A stretch of 7,624 nt of DNA from an uncultured Opitutia bacterium (lineage in GTDB: Bacteria > Verrucomicrobiota > Verrucomicrobiia > Opitutales > UBA953): assembly GCA_937875975.1 (NCBI GenBank), contig CALEEU010000100.1, positions 1 through 7,624 of the forward strand, written 5' to 3'. The notes under the pieces are model-generated. The model saw nothing but the letters and a program-made list of their open reading frames with translations. It did not search any database and had not been told where the DNA came from. Of the stretch, positions 1 to 6,562 are shown piece by piece. Each line of letters starts with the position of its first letter. The first letter of the stretch is position 1. The translations under genes were made by a program, and so were the position numbers.

Positions 1-842
1 TCTCTGAAGCCACCCTCGCGATGGCCGGCGCGGAACGCTACTTCCGCCTGCTCGACACGCCGCCGGCCTGGACCGACAAGCCGACGGCCGGCGAATGCCC
101 GCCGCTCAGAGGCCACGTGGAGTTCCGCGATGTCTGCTTCGCTTACATCCCGGACCGCCCTGTGCTGCACGGGATCTCTTTTGGCGCCCAGCCCGGGCAA
201 GTCGTGGCACTTGTCGGCCACACGGGCTCAGGCAAGTCCACCATCATCGGGCTGCTGGCGAAGTTCCAGCTGCCGCTCACGGGCCAGGTGCTGGTCGACG
301 CCCATGACCTCGCCGATATCCGCCAGGAGACCCTACGTCGTCAGATGGGCTTCGTCTTCCAGCAAAACTTCCTCTTTGCGGGCACGATCGCGGAGAACGT
401 CAAGTCGGCCCGTCCTGACGCGACCGACGAGGAGATCCGGCAAGCCTTCCGCGACCTCGACTGCCTCGACCTGATCGAAGACCTCCCCGCCGGCATCCAC
501 ACGCCCTGCTCCGAGAAGGGACGCGGTCTCTCGATGGGGCAGCAGCAGCTCGTCGCCTTCGCCCGCGCGTTGCTAGCCAACCCGCGTATTCTCGTCCTCG
601 ACGAAGCCACCAGCGCGGTCGACACGCTCACGGAAGCCCGACTTCAGGTCGCCCTCGCCCGCCTGATGAAGGGCCGCACCTGTTTCGTGGTGGCCCATCG
701 CCTCAGCACGATTCGGCGAGCCGACTGCGTCATCGTCCTCCATGAAGGACGTATCGTCGAACGCGGCACGCATGAAGAACTGCTCGCGCTGCAAGGAGCC
801 TTTGCGGGATTACACCGCGACTTCCTCAGCTCGACGACCTGA
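1..842 (+). CDS. ABC exporter, C-terminal nucleotide-binding domain (5' partial)
   Basis: This is the ATPase end of an ABC exporter half-molecule; its membrane domain lies off the left edge. The frame is open to the edge, so the ATG at 21 is probably internal: the residues around it (ATLAMAGAERYFRLLD) are the usual linker between the membrane and ATPase domains. Counting from that Met, I see an A-loop Tyr42, Walker A at 66-74 (GHTGSGKST), Q-loop Gln114, a signature LSMGQ at 170-174, Walker B ILVLDEATS at 190-198 with catalytic Glu195, D-loop SAVD, and switch His226. All residues needed for ATP hydrolysis are present. The signature has Met where LSGGQ has Gly. That variant together with AVDTLTE recalls the MdlB/TM288-type half of heterodimeric exporters, so a partner half-transporter may lie upstream (inference). 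The substrate cannot be told. The gene converges on the next one with 6 bp between the stop codons. Confidence 0.95.
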   Translation, partial: SEATLAMAGAERYFRLLDTPPAWTDKPTAGECPPLRGHVEFRDVCFAYIPDRPVLHGISFGAQPGQVVALVGHTGSGKSTIIGLLAKFQLPLTGQVLVDAHDLADIRQETLRRQMGFVFQQNFLFAGTIAENVKSARPDATDEEIRQAFRDLDCLDLIEDLPAGIHTPCSEKGRGLSMGQQQLVAFARALLANPRILVLDEATSAVDTLTEARLQVALARLMKGRTCFVVAHRLSTIRRADCVIVLHEGRIVERGTHEELLALQGAFAGLHRDFLSSTT

Positions 843-848
843 CCACGC

Positions 849-1910
849 CTACTTGGCCGCAGGGTCAGCGCCGAAGTTCGGCCGACGAGGCTTGGCCTTC
901 TCTTCCGACTTAACCGGCGTCTTCGGGTCGAGCAGGCTCGTGGGAAACGCCGCGGCGATACCTTGGGTCCGAACGCTCGCGTAGAGATCGCCGAGGGGGG
1001 ATTTGCGGAAAGTTTCGACCTGCAGGCTCTGATAAGTGACCACACCGTCATTGGGCTTCACCGCCAAGGATACCTCCAGCCGCACCGCTTGGCTGATCGG
1101 ACCACCCGAGAATTTGACATCGTTCCGACCTCCGAGCGTGACGAGAGCGAGCCCCTTCGGATCTTGGTGCACCGGCACGGTCCAGGTCTCGGCGGCGCCC
1201 AAGCCAGGAGGCAGCATGAACAGGACCGTACGAACCGGACCACCGGGGTTCCCCGGGTAGACGAGCCGACGACGAAGCAGCGGCCAATAACGGCGACCCT
1301 GTTCATCGACCACTTCGACGCCTCCAGGACCGTCGACGACCAGCACGCGCTCTTTCAGGAAAGCGGTTTCGGCCGGAGTCAGTTCAGCCTGCACGGCACC
1401 GGAGCGACGGACGGGGCCTTCATCGACAGCCACCTCCGCCGAGACGAGCACCACGAGGTCGACTGGACCGGCCACGCGGTGATCAATCCAGCCAATGACG
1501 CCATAGGGGATGACCGTCATGGCTGCAGCGAGGAGCAGACCTCCGCCCAATGCCTTCGGGAATTCATAGCGGGCCAGCAAGGCCGTCATCAGCGCCGCAC
1601 CGGCGAAGCCCGCCGCATGCACTGAGATATCCGTACCGAGGGTCCACTGGGCCATCTGAAAGTCGTCGGCATACCCGAACCAGCGGACCCGGAAGAACAT
1701 CGCAATCACCCAAAGGGTGCCGGCGGTGGCTCCGATGAGCGGAGCGTAACGCGGACCAGTACGCTCATAGACCTTGGAGAGCAGCGCCGACAGCAGTGCC
1801 GCGAAAAGCCCGCCGAAGAAGGCAGTCTTCAACGAAGCCACGCCCGTGAGGGCGGCGGCGATCACAAGGAACGCCCATGTGAACCAATAGGTCCGGGCGT
1901 AAGTGTTCAT
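849..1910 (-). CDS. Multi-spanning inner-membrane protein of unknown function, overlapping glgC
   Basis: I do not recognise this 353-aa protein. Its N-terminal 145 residues carry about five hydrophobic segments (near residues 9-27, 29-47, 57-72, 94-112 and 121-143). A soluble part of about 200 residues follows, rich in beta-type sequence, and a Lys/Pro/Ala-rich tail ends in DPAAK. The membrane part lacks the GxSG serine and histidine arrangement of a rhomboid protease, and the soluble part shows no enzyme motif. The soluble domain could lie on either face of the membrane. The ATG at 1908-1910 overlaps the glgC stop at 1907-1909 as ATGA, so the gene is very probably translated by coupling to glgC and shares its promoter. 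That contact suggests, but does not prove, a link to carbon storage. The opposite strand has an open frame here (963-1625) that I take as a shadow. The coding call is strong and the function is unknown. Confidence 0.85.
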   Translation of the reverse strand: MNTYARTYWFTWAFLVIAAALTGVASLKTAFFGGLFAALLSALLSKVYERTGPRYAPLIGATAGTLWVIAMFFRVRWFGYADDFQMAQWTLGTDISVHAAGFAGAALMTALLARYEFPKALGGGLLLAAAMTVIPYGVIGWIDHRVAGPVDLVVLVSAEVAVDEGPVRRSGAVQAELTPAETAFLKERVLVVDGPGGVEVVDEQGRRYWPLLRRRLVYPGNPGGPVRTVLFMLPPGLGAAETWTVPVHQDPKGLALVTLGGRNDVKFSGGPISQAVRLEVSLAVKPNDGVVTYQSLQVETFRKSPLGDLYASVRTQGIAAAFPTSLLDPKTPVKSEEKAKPRRPNFGADPAAK

Positions 1911-3202
1911 TCCCCGACAATCGTACCGGGAGGAACGATGGCGCCCTTCTTGACGACGATCACGCCATCACGGACAAACAAAGCGTCGGTCTCCCATTTC
2001 TCAGGCAGGCCAGTCGGTGCGAGGCGACAGCCGGCGCCGATGCGCGCGTTCTTGTCGATGATGGCATTACGGATAAGGCAGTTGGGGCCCACGCCGACAT
2101 CAGGACGCCCGAGGGAGTGGTTCTTCGCGAGGTCATGCGGACGTTCGAAGGCATCAGCACCCATCATCACCACATTCTCGAGGCGGGAGCCGCCGCGGAT
2201 CACCGAGCGCACGCCGATGACACATCGGCTTAGCTCGGAGTCGTCGACAATCGCGCCGTCAGCCATCAGGACGCGCTGCGAGCGAGCGCCGTTGAGCTTG
2301 GCCGGAGGCAGGTAACGGGAATGGGTATAGACCGGATTCTGGCCGTCGAAGAAATCAAACGGAGGTACCGGGTCGGTGAGGGTAAGGTTACATTCCCAGA
2401 ACGAGCCGACGGTGCCAATATCCTCCCAGTAACCGTCAAAAACGTAGGCCATCATCCGCTTTGAGGCGAGCAGGCCAGGGATGACTTCCTTGCCGAAGTC
2501 GGTCTGGGCCGGGTCGGCCAGCGCCTCGCGCATGACCTTGCCGGAGAAAAGGTAGATGCCCATCGAGGCCAGGCAGTAAGGCGTATCAGATTTATCGGAC
2601 AGGCGGGCGCGGGCGTTACCGCCGAGGACAAGGGTCGAGATGACCGCCGGATCCTTCGGCTTCTCGACGAACTCCACGATCCGGAGGTCCGCGTTGACGC
2701 GCATGACACCGAGGGCGCTGACCTGGTCGGAAGGCATGGCCTTGGCGGCGATAGTCACGTCGGCGGCGTTCTCGATGTGCTGGCGCGCGAGTTCTTCGAA
2801 ATCGAGCCGGTAGAGCTGGTCGCCGGAAAGGATGAGGACCAGGTCCTCGTCCTTAAGGTTATAGTGATGGAGGTTCTGCCGGACCGCGTCGGCCGTACCC
2901 TGATACCAGGTCTCCTTGTCACCCGTCTGTTCGGCGGCGAGGATGTCGACGAAGCCGCGACCGAAGCCGTCGAACTTATAGGTCTGCTGGATGTGCTTGT
3001 GAAGGGAGGCCGTATTGAACTGCGTCAGCACGAAGATCTGGTTGAAGCCGGAGTTAAGGCAGTTGCTGATCGGGATGTCGACCAGGCGGTAGTTGCTGGC
3101 GAGCGGGACGGCCGGCTTACAGCGATCCTTGGTCAGGGGGTAGAGGCGGGAGCCACGGCCGCCCCCCATGATGATGCTGATGACGCGAGGGAGGGAAGGC
3201 AT
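1907..3202 (-). CDS. glgC: Glucose-1-phosphate adenylyltransferase (ADP-glucose pyrophosphorylase)
   Basis: This cytoplasmic enzyme makes ADP-glucose and pyrophosphate from ATP and glucose-1-phosphate, the committed step of bacterial glycogen synthesis. The 431-residue length equals that of E. coli GlgC. The nucleotidyltransferase domain shows GGGRGSRLYPLT at 13-24 with KPAVPL at 29-34, the metal-binding SGDQ at 126-129 (Asp128), the sugar-phosphate site FVEKP at 178-182 (Lys181), and GYWEDIGT at 257-264. The C-terminal left-handed beta-helix carries IRNAIIDKNARIG at 377-389 and a VVKKGA stretch near 416-421. These two lysine sites match the 3-phosphoglycerate sites of plant and cyanobacterial enzymes, so regulation is probably of that type (inference). 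I chose the ATG at 3200-3202: homology begins right after it, and longer versions would run across the divergent gene that starts at 3306. The start codon sits in a hairpin loop. The 3' end overlaps the membrane-protein gene by 4 bp. Confidence 0.96.
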   Translation of the reverse strand: MPSLPRVISIIMGGGRGSRLYPLTKDRCKPAVPLASNYRLVDIPISNCLNSGFNQIFVLTQFNTASLHKHIQQTYKFDGFGRGFVDILAAEQTGDKETWYQGTADAVRQNLHHYNLKDEDLVLILSGDQLYRLDFEELARQHIENAADVTIAAKAMPSDQVSALGVMRVNADLRIVEFVEKPKDPAVISTLVLGGNARARLSDKSDTPYCLASMGIYLFSGKVMREALADPAQTDFGKEVIPGLLASKRMMAYVFDGYWEDIGTVGSFWECNLTLTDPVPPFDFFDGQNPVYTHSRYLPPAKLNGARSQRVLMADGAIVDDSELSRCVIGVRSVIRGGSRLENVVMMGADAFERPHDLAKNHSLGRPDVGVGPNCLIRNAIIDKNARIGAGCRLAPTGLPEKWETDALFVRDGVIVVKKGAIVPPGTIVGE

Positions 3203-3226
3203 GGGGGGATGACCTACCTTCCCTCC
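3190..3226 (-). promoter_or_regulatory. Inverted repeat enclosing the glgC start codon
   Basis: A perfect 10-bp inverted repeat has arms at 3190-3199 and 3217-3226 with a 17-nt loop (3200-3216). In the glgC mRNA the upstream arm GGAGGGAAGG would pair with codons 2 to 5 (CCUUCCCUCC), leaving the AUG in the loop. The purine-rich arm is also the only GGAGG near the start, 19 nt from the AUG. A weaker AGG lies 10 nt upstream inside the loop. The stem could mask the ribosome site or bring it closer; which of these holds is inference, and a chance repeat is possible. Confidence 0.4.
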
Positions 3227-3305
3227 GGTCGCCCGTGCCCTCAAGCGGAAAAGGGCGAATGGCGGCTTGAAGGCGGCGCCGTGACGGGGTTGCATCGCCC
3301 TTCGC
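3203..3305. other. Divergent intergenic region between glgC and the metallo-hydrolase gene
   Basis: This 103-bp stretch must carry promoters for both divergent genes unless they are transcribed from further away. I see no strong sigma-70 pair. The best forward candidate is TTGAAG at 3267-3272 with TTGCAT at 3290-3295, spaced 17 bp; it is weak, and would give an almost leaderless message for the gene at 3306. Besides the glgC hairpin arm there are two perfect inverted repeats: TCAAGC at 3241-3246 with GCTTGA at 3265-3270, and AAGGGCGA at 3251-3258 with TCGCCCTT at 3295-3302. They interleave, so they cannot form in the same molecule, and could be operators or chance. Confidence 0.4.
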
Positions 3306-4100
3306 ATGGCCTTCGCCTTCCACATCCTCGGCACGAGCAGCTCCGGCAACTGCTCCCTGCTGGAGGTCGGCGGGGTGCGCGTGATGCTGGACGCGGGCTT
3401 CCAAGGCCCCCGCCTGGAAACATCCTTGCAGAAGCTAGGCATCGAGGCGCGCGCCCTGGACGCCGTCTTCATCACCCATGAGCACTCCGACCACTGCATC
3501 GGCCTGCCCTACCTTCTCCGGCAGAATCCCCGGCTGAAAGTCTTCGCCAACCGCGAGACCGGCCGACGCATCAAGGATTCGCTCAAGTCGCAACCCGATT
3601 GGCAGCTCTTCGAGACCGGCACCACGTTCGAGTTCAAAGGCCTGCAGGTGACCTCGATCCCGATCCCGCACGACGCCGCCGACCCAGTCGGCTTCGCCTT
3701 CGATCTACCCGCCGAAGACGCCCGCCCCGCCAAGCGGCTGACCTGGCTGACCGATCTCGGCCACGCCACGCCGGTCGTGAAACACCACGTCGCCCTGGCT
3801 GACATCCTGGTGCTCGAGGCGAACTACGACGATGAGATGCTCGATCTCTCCAAGCGGCCGGCCTCGCTCAAGCAGCGTATCCGCGGCAACTTCGGACATC
3901 TCTCGAACGTGCAGACCAAGGACCTCCTCCTCGGCCTGCGTGAATGGCAGACGACGGAGCTCTACCTCGGGCACCTCAGCAAGGAGTGCAACCGCACCAT
4001 CATCGTCGATGCCCTCATGAACGAGGTGCGCGACCGGAAGACCGACCTCCGCATCACGGTGGTCGACCCCCTGGAAGATAATCCGATCAGCCTTTGGTAA
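3306..4100 (+). CDS. Metallo-beta-lactamase-fold hydrolase of the WalJ/YycJ type
   Basis: This 264-aa cytoplasmic protein has the metallo-beta-lactamase fold and fits the WalJ/YycJ/VicX group, whose members are put forward as DNA-processing exonucleases. The start reads ILGTSSSGNCSLLEV (residues 7-21), then MLDAG at 27-31, the metal motif THEHSDH at 57-63 (His58, His60, Asp62, His63), His122 in PIPHDAAD, Asp150 in LTDLGH, the family-typical EANYDDEML at 171-179, GHLSN at 197-201, and LGHLSKECN at 221-229 with His223. All expected metal ligands are present and the length is normal. The ATG at 3306 places the first beta-strand directly after it, but no Shine-Dalgarno sequence precedes it. In Firmicutes the family sits beside the WalKR genes; here the neighbours are glgC and an envelope pair, so context gives no help with its role. 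The stop lies 3 bp from that of the convergent gene. Confidence 0.92.
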   Translation: MAFAFHILGTSSSGNCSLLEVGGVRVMLDAGFQGPRLETSLQKLGIEARALDAVFITHEHSDHCIGLPYLLRQNPRLKVFANRETGRRIKDSLKSQPDWQLFETGTTFEFKGLQVTSIPIPHDAADPVGFAFDLPAEDARPAKRLTWLTDLGHATPVVKHHVALADILVLEANYDDEMLDLSKRPASLKQRIRGNFGHLSNVQTKDLLLGLREWQTTELYLGHLSKECNRTIIVDALMNEVRDRKTDLRITVVDPLEDNPISLW

Positions 4101-4103
4101 GGC

Positions 4104-6038
4104 CTACTTCTTTGCCGGCACGGGCACTTCGTCGTCGGCGGCAGGCGCGGGTGGCGGAGCAGGCACAGCGCCCGTCGCACGGATCACGGCGCTCTCAGCG
4201 ACCGACTTCGCCAGGCGCTTGACCGCGGCGCCGCAGATCGTCGAAGGCGGGTTCAGGTCCTGCGCGGCAAGCCAAGCGGTGAGCGCAGCGGCTTCGGCTC
4301 CGTCTTTCTCAAGTTTTTCAGCGGAATCAATCAGGCCCGAATAAGCGCCCACCCGGGAGGAAATATCGGCGCGCGTCTTCGCCAGCACGAGGTCATCCGA
4401 TTCGGACTTATAGGCGTCCACGATGACGTCCCATGCGAGATACGGGTTGTTCTCCGTGAACAAGACGCTGGCTTTCTGGATCTTGAAATCGAGCTCGCCG
4501 ATTCGCCCGATGACCTTGAGGAGCTTCGCGGAACGCTCTTTGTCCTGGGCAAGGGCTAGGCCGAACGGAACCTTATTGTTATAGATGTCTCGCCACTTCG
4601 CATCAGCGAACAGGCGGTCGAATTGCGGGACCATCTGGGCCATGGTGTCCTGACGGCTGACCACTTGGGTCGCGAAGTCCTTCACGCCGGGATTCTGGGG
4701 CCAGATCTTGGCGGCGCGCTCGAGGGCGGCCTCGGCCTTAACCGTGTCACCGGCCAAGGCGGCTCCTTTGGCGGAAAGCAGGGACATGTTCGAGGCGTTC
4801 ATCGCGTTGGTGACCTTCGAAAGGATCGGGGCGCCCGGGAAGTCGCGCGCGCGGCCGCGGACCTTGTTGACGTAGCCCTCGACGTTGCCGAGGTCGCGCT
4901 CGTCGCCAAGCCGCTGCAATTCGCGGAGATCCTTCCAGAGGGCAAGCATCTCACGCTTCTTCTCCTGCGGGTAGGACATCACGACCGGTTCGAACTCACC
5001 GAGGAAGAAGGTCTCCTGCAGCCGCTCAAAGGCGCCGTAGAGCTCGCCCTGCTTCACCAGGTCATCGACGGTCTGCATCCCTTTGGAGGTGTCCTTGATC
5101 GCCTCACGGGAGAGCATATCGAAGGATTCGAGGGTCGGCACGAAATCGGAGATGGGGAAGAACTCCTTCACTTCCTTCGCTCCGACGACGATATTCTGGC
5201 TGCCGCCCTTGAAGAGCACGCGGTAGAAAGAACTGGTGATCAGCGAGTGGCGATAGCGGCGGGCCATCAGGAAGGAGACCATCTGGGACTGGAACTCGAT
5301 CTTCGCCTTGAGTCCGAGCGCCGTCATTTCCGCGTTGCGTGCAAGGATCTCGGCCTCCGTGCGGGCAACGTCCTTGACCTTATAGCCGAGCTCAGTGGTT
5401 CCACTGGAGGCCTTGCCGAGCGGCTTGGACTTGGACGATCCGTCCGAACGGGCGTCATTGGCCGCCTCGATATTATCCGCCCGGTTGATGATGATTCCCT
5501 CCTGCACCTTGCGCAGGGTATCCAGCTGGGCCTTGCTGACCTCGATCTGGCGGAACTCCTGCTTCATAATCCAGACCTTCTGGACCTGTGAAGCGATCGT
5601 CAGCGAGCTACCGGCGTCGATGTCGAACTCGGCGGCCTTGAAGAGCAGGTTAAAGGCCTCCTGTTGATTGCGATAGTAGTTCTCCTGGTTGATGGATTGG
5701 GCCGAAAGCAGGAGCTGAATCTGGTCCAGAAGAGCCACGTAGCGCTTCATGTCGCCGTTATCAGTCGGGGCGGCCAAGTAACGCTCGAAGCGGGCGCGGA
5801 CGGCGCGGGAGTTGCCGAGGTTCATCGTCGTGCCCTTCCACTGCATGGTGCCGTTCTCCATGTCCACGGAGTCGCTGTTGACGTTAAAGATTCGGTCGAC
5901 GCCACCCTCGGCGGTGGAACTCTTGTAGTCCCCGGCGGTGCCGTTGGTGTTGACGGTCGCGCCAGGCGGCGGGGCTTGGGCGAAACCGAGCACGGTGATC
6001 GCGCACCAACCGAAACAACCAAGGAGAGCATGACGCAT
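4104..6038 (-). CDS. Exported 644-aa protein with helical, TPR-like repeats, function unknown
   Basis: I cannot assign a known family to this 644-residue protein. It begins with a likely Sec signal peptide: MRH, a hydrophobic core to about residue 19, then FAQAPPPG with probable cleavage after Ala20 or Ala22. There is no lipobox cysteine at the cleavage site. After a Gly/Asn/Thr-rich linker the protein is mostly helical and charged. Residues 420-455 (AKGAALAGDTVKAEAAL, then IWPQNPG) look like a TPR unit, and 580-605 may be another. The tail from about 622 is rich in Pro and Ala and ends in charged residues (VPAPPPAPAADDEVPVPAKK). It is likely periplasmic or outer-membrane-facing and probably a scaffold or assembly factor (inference). 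I chose the ATG at 6036-6038 because the signal peptide starts there; an upstream extension would overlap the preceding gene. That gene ends 11 bp upstream, so the two form an operon. No Shine-Dalgarno sequence is visible. Confidence 0.85.
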   Translation of the reverse strand: MRHALLGCFGWCAITVLGFAQAPPPGATVNTNGTAGDYKSSTAEGGVDRIFNVNSDSVDMENGTMQWKGTTMNLGNSRAVRARFERYLAAPTDNGDMKRYVALLDQIQLLLSAQSINQENYYRNQQEAFNLLFKAAEFDIDAGSSLTIASQVQKVWIMKQEFRQIEVSKAQLDTLRKVQEGIIINRADNIEAANDARSDGSSKSKPLGKASSGTTELGYKVKDVARTEAEILARNAEMTALGLKAKIEFQSQMVSFLMARRYRHSLITSSFYRVLFKGGSQNIVVGAKEVKEFFPISDFVPTLESFDMLSREAIKDTSKGMQTVDDLVKQGELYGAFERLQETFFLGEFEPVVMSYPQEKKREMLALWKDLRELQRLGDERDLGNVEGYVNKVRGRARDFPGAPILSKVTNAMNASNMSLLSAKGAALAGDTVKAEAALERAAKIWPQNPGVKDFATQVVSRQDTMAQMVPQFDRLFADAKWRDIYNNKVPFGLALAQDKERSAKLLKVIGRIGELDFKIQKASVLFTENNPYLAWDVIVDAYKSESDDLVLAKTRADISSRVGAYSGLIDSAEKLEKDGAEAAALTAWLAAQDLNPPSTICGAAVKRLAKSVAESAVIRATGAVPAPPPAPAADDEVPVPAKK

Positions 6039-6049
6039 GGCGAAAAAGT

Positions 6050-6445
6050 TCAGAAACGTTCGAGGGCTTCGACGACCAGGAGGTCGCGGGTGACGCGCAG
6101 CTTGCACTTGAAGCGCTGGCCGACCTCGAAGGAATCGGCGGAGCCGGCGGGCACGAAGACGGGGATACGTCCGGCGGGGCGGGTCGGGTCCTTCTCGATG
6201 GGCTTCACGGCGAGGATCCGCCCGCGGCCTTCGACGAAGGCGAGCTGCTGCTCGACCTGGCAGTCGAGCCGGTAGGAGTTGCCCTGGAGCGAGGACCAAT
6301 CATTACGGTACTTCTCGACCGAGAAAGGCGTGAGGTCGGCGAATTTGCCGCCACCGCCCATGCGCGGAGCGACGATCGCGACGAGAATCACGATCACGAC
6401 GACCGGGATACCGAGGGCGAAGAAGAGGGGGTTGATTTTCGACAT
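6050..6445 (-). CDS. Small membrane-anchored protein with a C-terminal beta-rich domain, function unknown
   Basis: This 131-aa protein has one N-terminal transmembrane segment at about residues 7-26 (FFALGIPVVVIVILVAIVA), then a Gly-rich turn (RMGGGGK). A domain of about 80 residues in alternating beta-type sequence runs from GNSYRLDCQVEQQLAFVEGRGRILAV to FKCKLRVTRDLLVVEALERF. Two cysteines (Cys62 and Cys114) could form a disulphide if the domain is periplasmic, which the single positive residue before the segment and the absence of a cleavage site allow. The pattern is OB-like or nucleotide-free beta-barrel in feel, but I recognise no family. It is the first gene of an operon with the 644-aa exported protein 11 bp downstream, which suggests a shared envelope complex. 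The start at 6443-6445 is set by the membrane segment. A GGAGGT lies 19 nt upstream, further away than a normal ribosome site. Confidence 0.82.
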   Translation of the reverse strand: MSKINPLFFALGIPVVVIVILVAIVAPRMGGGGKFADLTPFSVEKYRNDWSSLQGNSYRLDCQVEQQLAFVEGRGRILAVKPIEKDPTRPAGRIPVFVPAGSADSFEVGQRFKCKLRVTRDLLVVEALERF

Positions 6446-6562
6446 GGAAATGGGCGGGGGCTGACCTCCGGCAATCCTAGGGAGGTTTGGGATTTGTTCC
6501 AGCGATTTCCCTTATATCCGAAATAACGCAGCCGGATGGGCCTAGGGGATTCAGCCTAGGCC
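6446..6562. other. Intergenic region with leader and weak promoter of the envelope pair
   Basis: This 117-bp gap holds the 3' stem-loop of the ABCG-like gene at its right end and the leader of the envelope pair at its left end. On the minus strand a TATAAG at 6516-6511 is a possible -10 element, but I see no good -35 element in front of it. The leader's GGAGGT (6469-6464) is half of a perfect 6-bp inverted repeat with 6481-6486. A 5-bp repeat (6516-6520 with 6533-6537) overlaps the candidate -10. No open frame of note is present. Confidence 0.35.
6539..6562 (-). terminator. Stem-loop directly after the ABCG-like gene, possible terminator
   Basis: A perfect 8-bp inverted repeat has arms GGCCTAGG at 6539-6546 and CCTAGGCC at 6555-6562 with an 8-nt loop. 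It begins at the base right after the stop codon of the ABCG-like gene (6563-6565). The stem is stable and GC-rich, but no run of U follows it on the minus strand, so it does not meet the full description of an intrinsic terminator. It could instead protect the 3' end of the message or act on either strand. Confidence 0.45.

Noticed and set aside
963..1625. Plus-strand open frame of 220 codons opposite the membrane-protein gene
   Set aside because: Its product is His/Arg/Asp-rich with no domain pattern, whereas the minus-strand frame encodes clean membrane segments and is coupled to glgC.
849..1910. Rhomboid-type intramembrane protease
   Set aside because: The hydrophobic N-terminal half suggested it, but there is no GxSG serine motif and no paired membrane histidine.
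2777..3481. Plus-strand open frame of 234 codons opposite the glgC 5' half
   Set aside because: It is antisense to strongly conserved glgC sequence and overlaps the hydrolase gene in another frame. Its product has no domain.
3203..3499. N-terminal extension of glgC to 3499
   Set aside because: The extra 99 residues are not part of the conserved enzyme and would overlap the first 194 bases of the divergent hydrolase gene.
4623..5591. Long plus-strand open frame (322 codons) opposite the 644-aa exported protein gene
   Set aside because: It is the antisense of a gene with a clear signal peptide and normal composition. Its product is rich in His, Leu, Gly and Asp with no domain pattern, as expected from GC-rich third-position shadowing.
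5664..6275. Plus-strand open frame of 203 codons across the junction of the envelope pair
   Set aside because: It runs antisense over both minus-strand genes and their gap. Its product has no recognisable domain and the minus-strand reading is better supported.
6039..6299. N-terminal extension of the 644-aa protein to 6299
   Set aside because: It would overlap the upstream gene in another frame, and would bury the signal peptide that begins at 6038.
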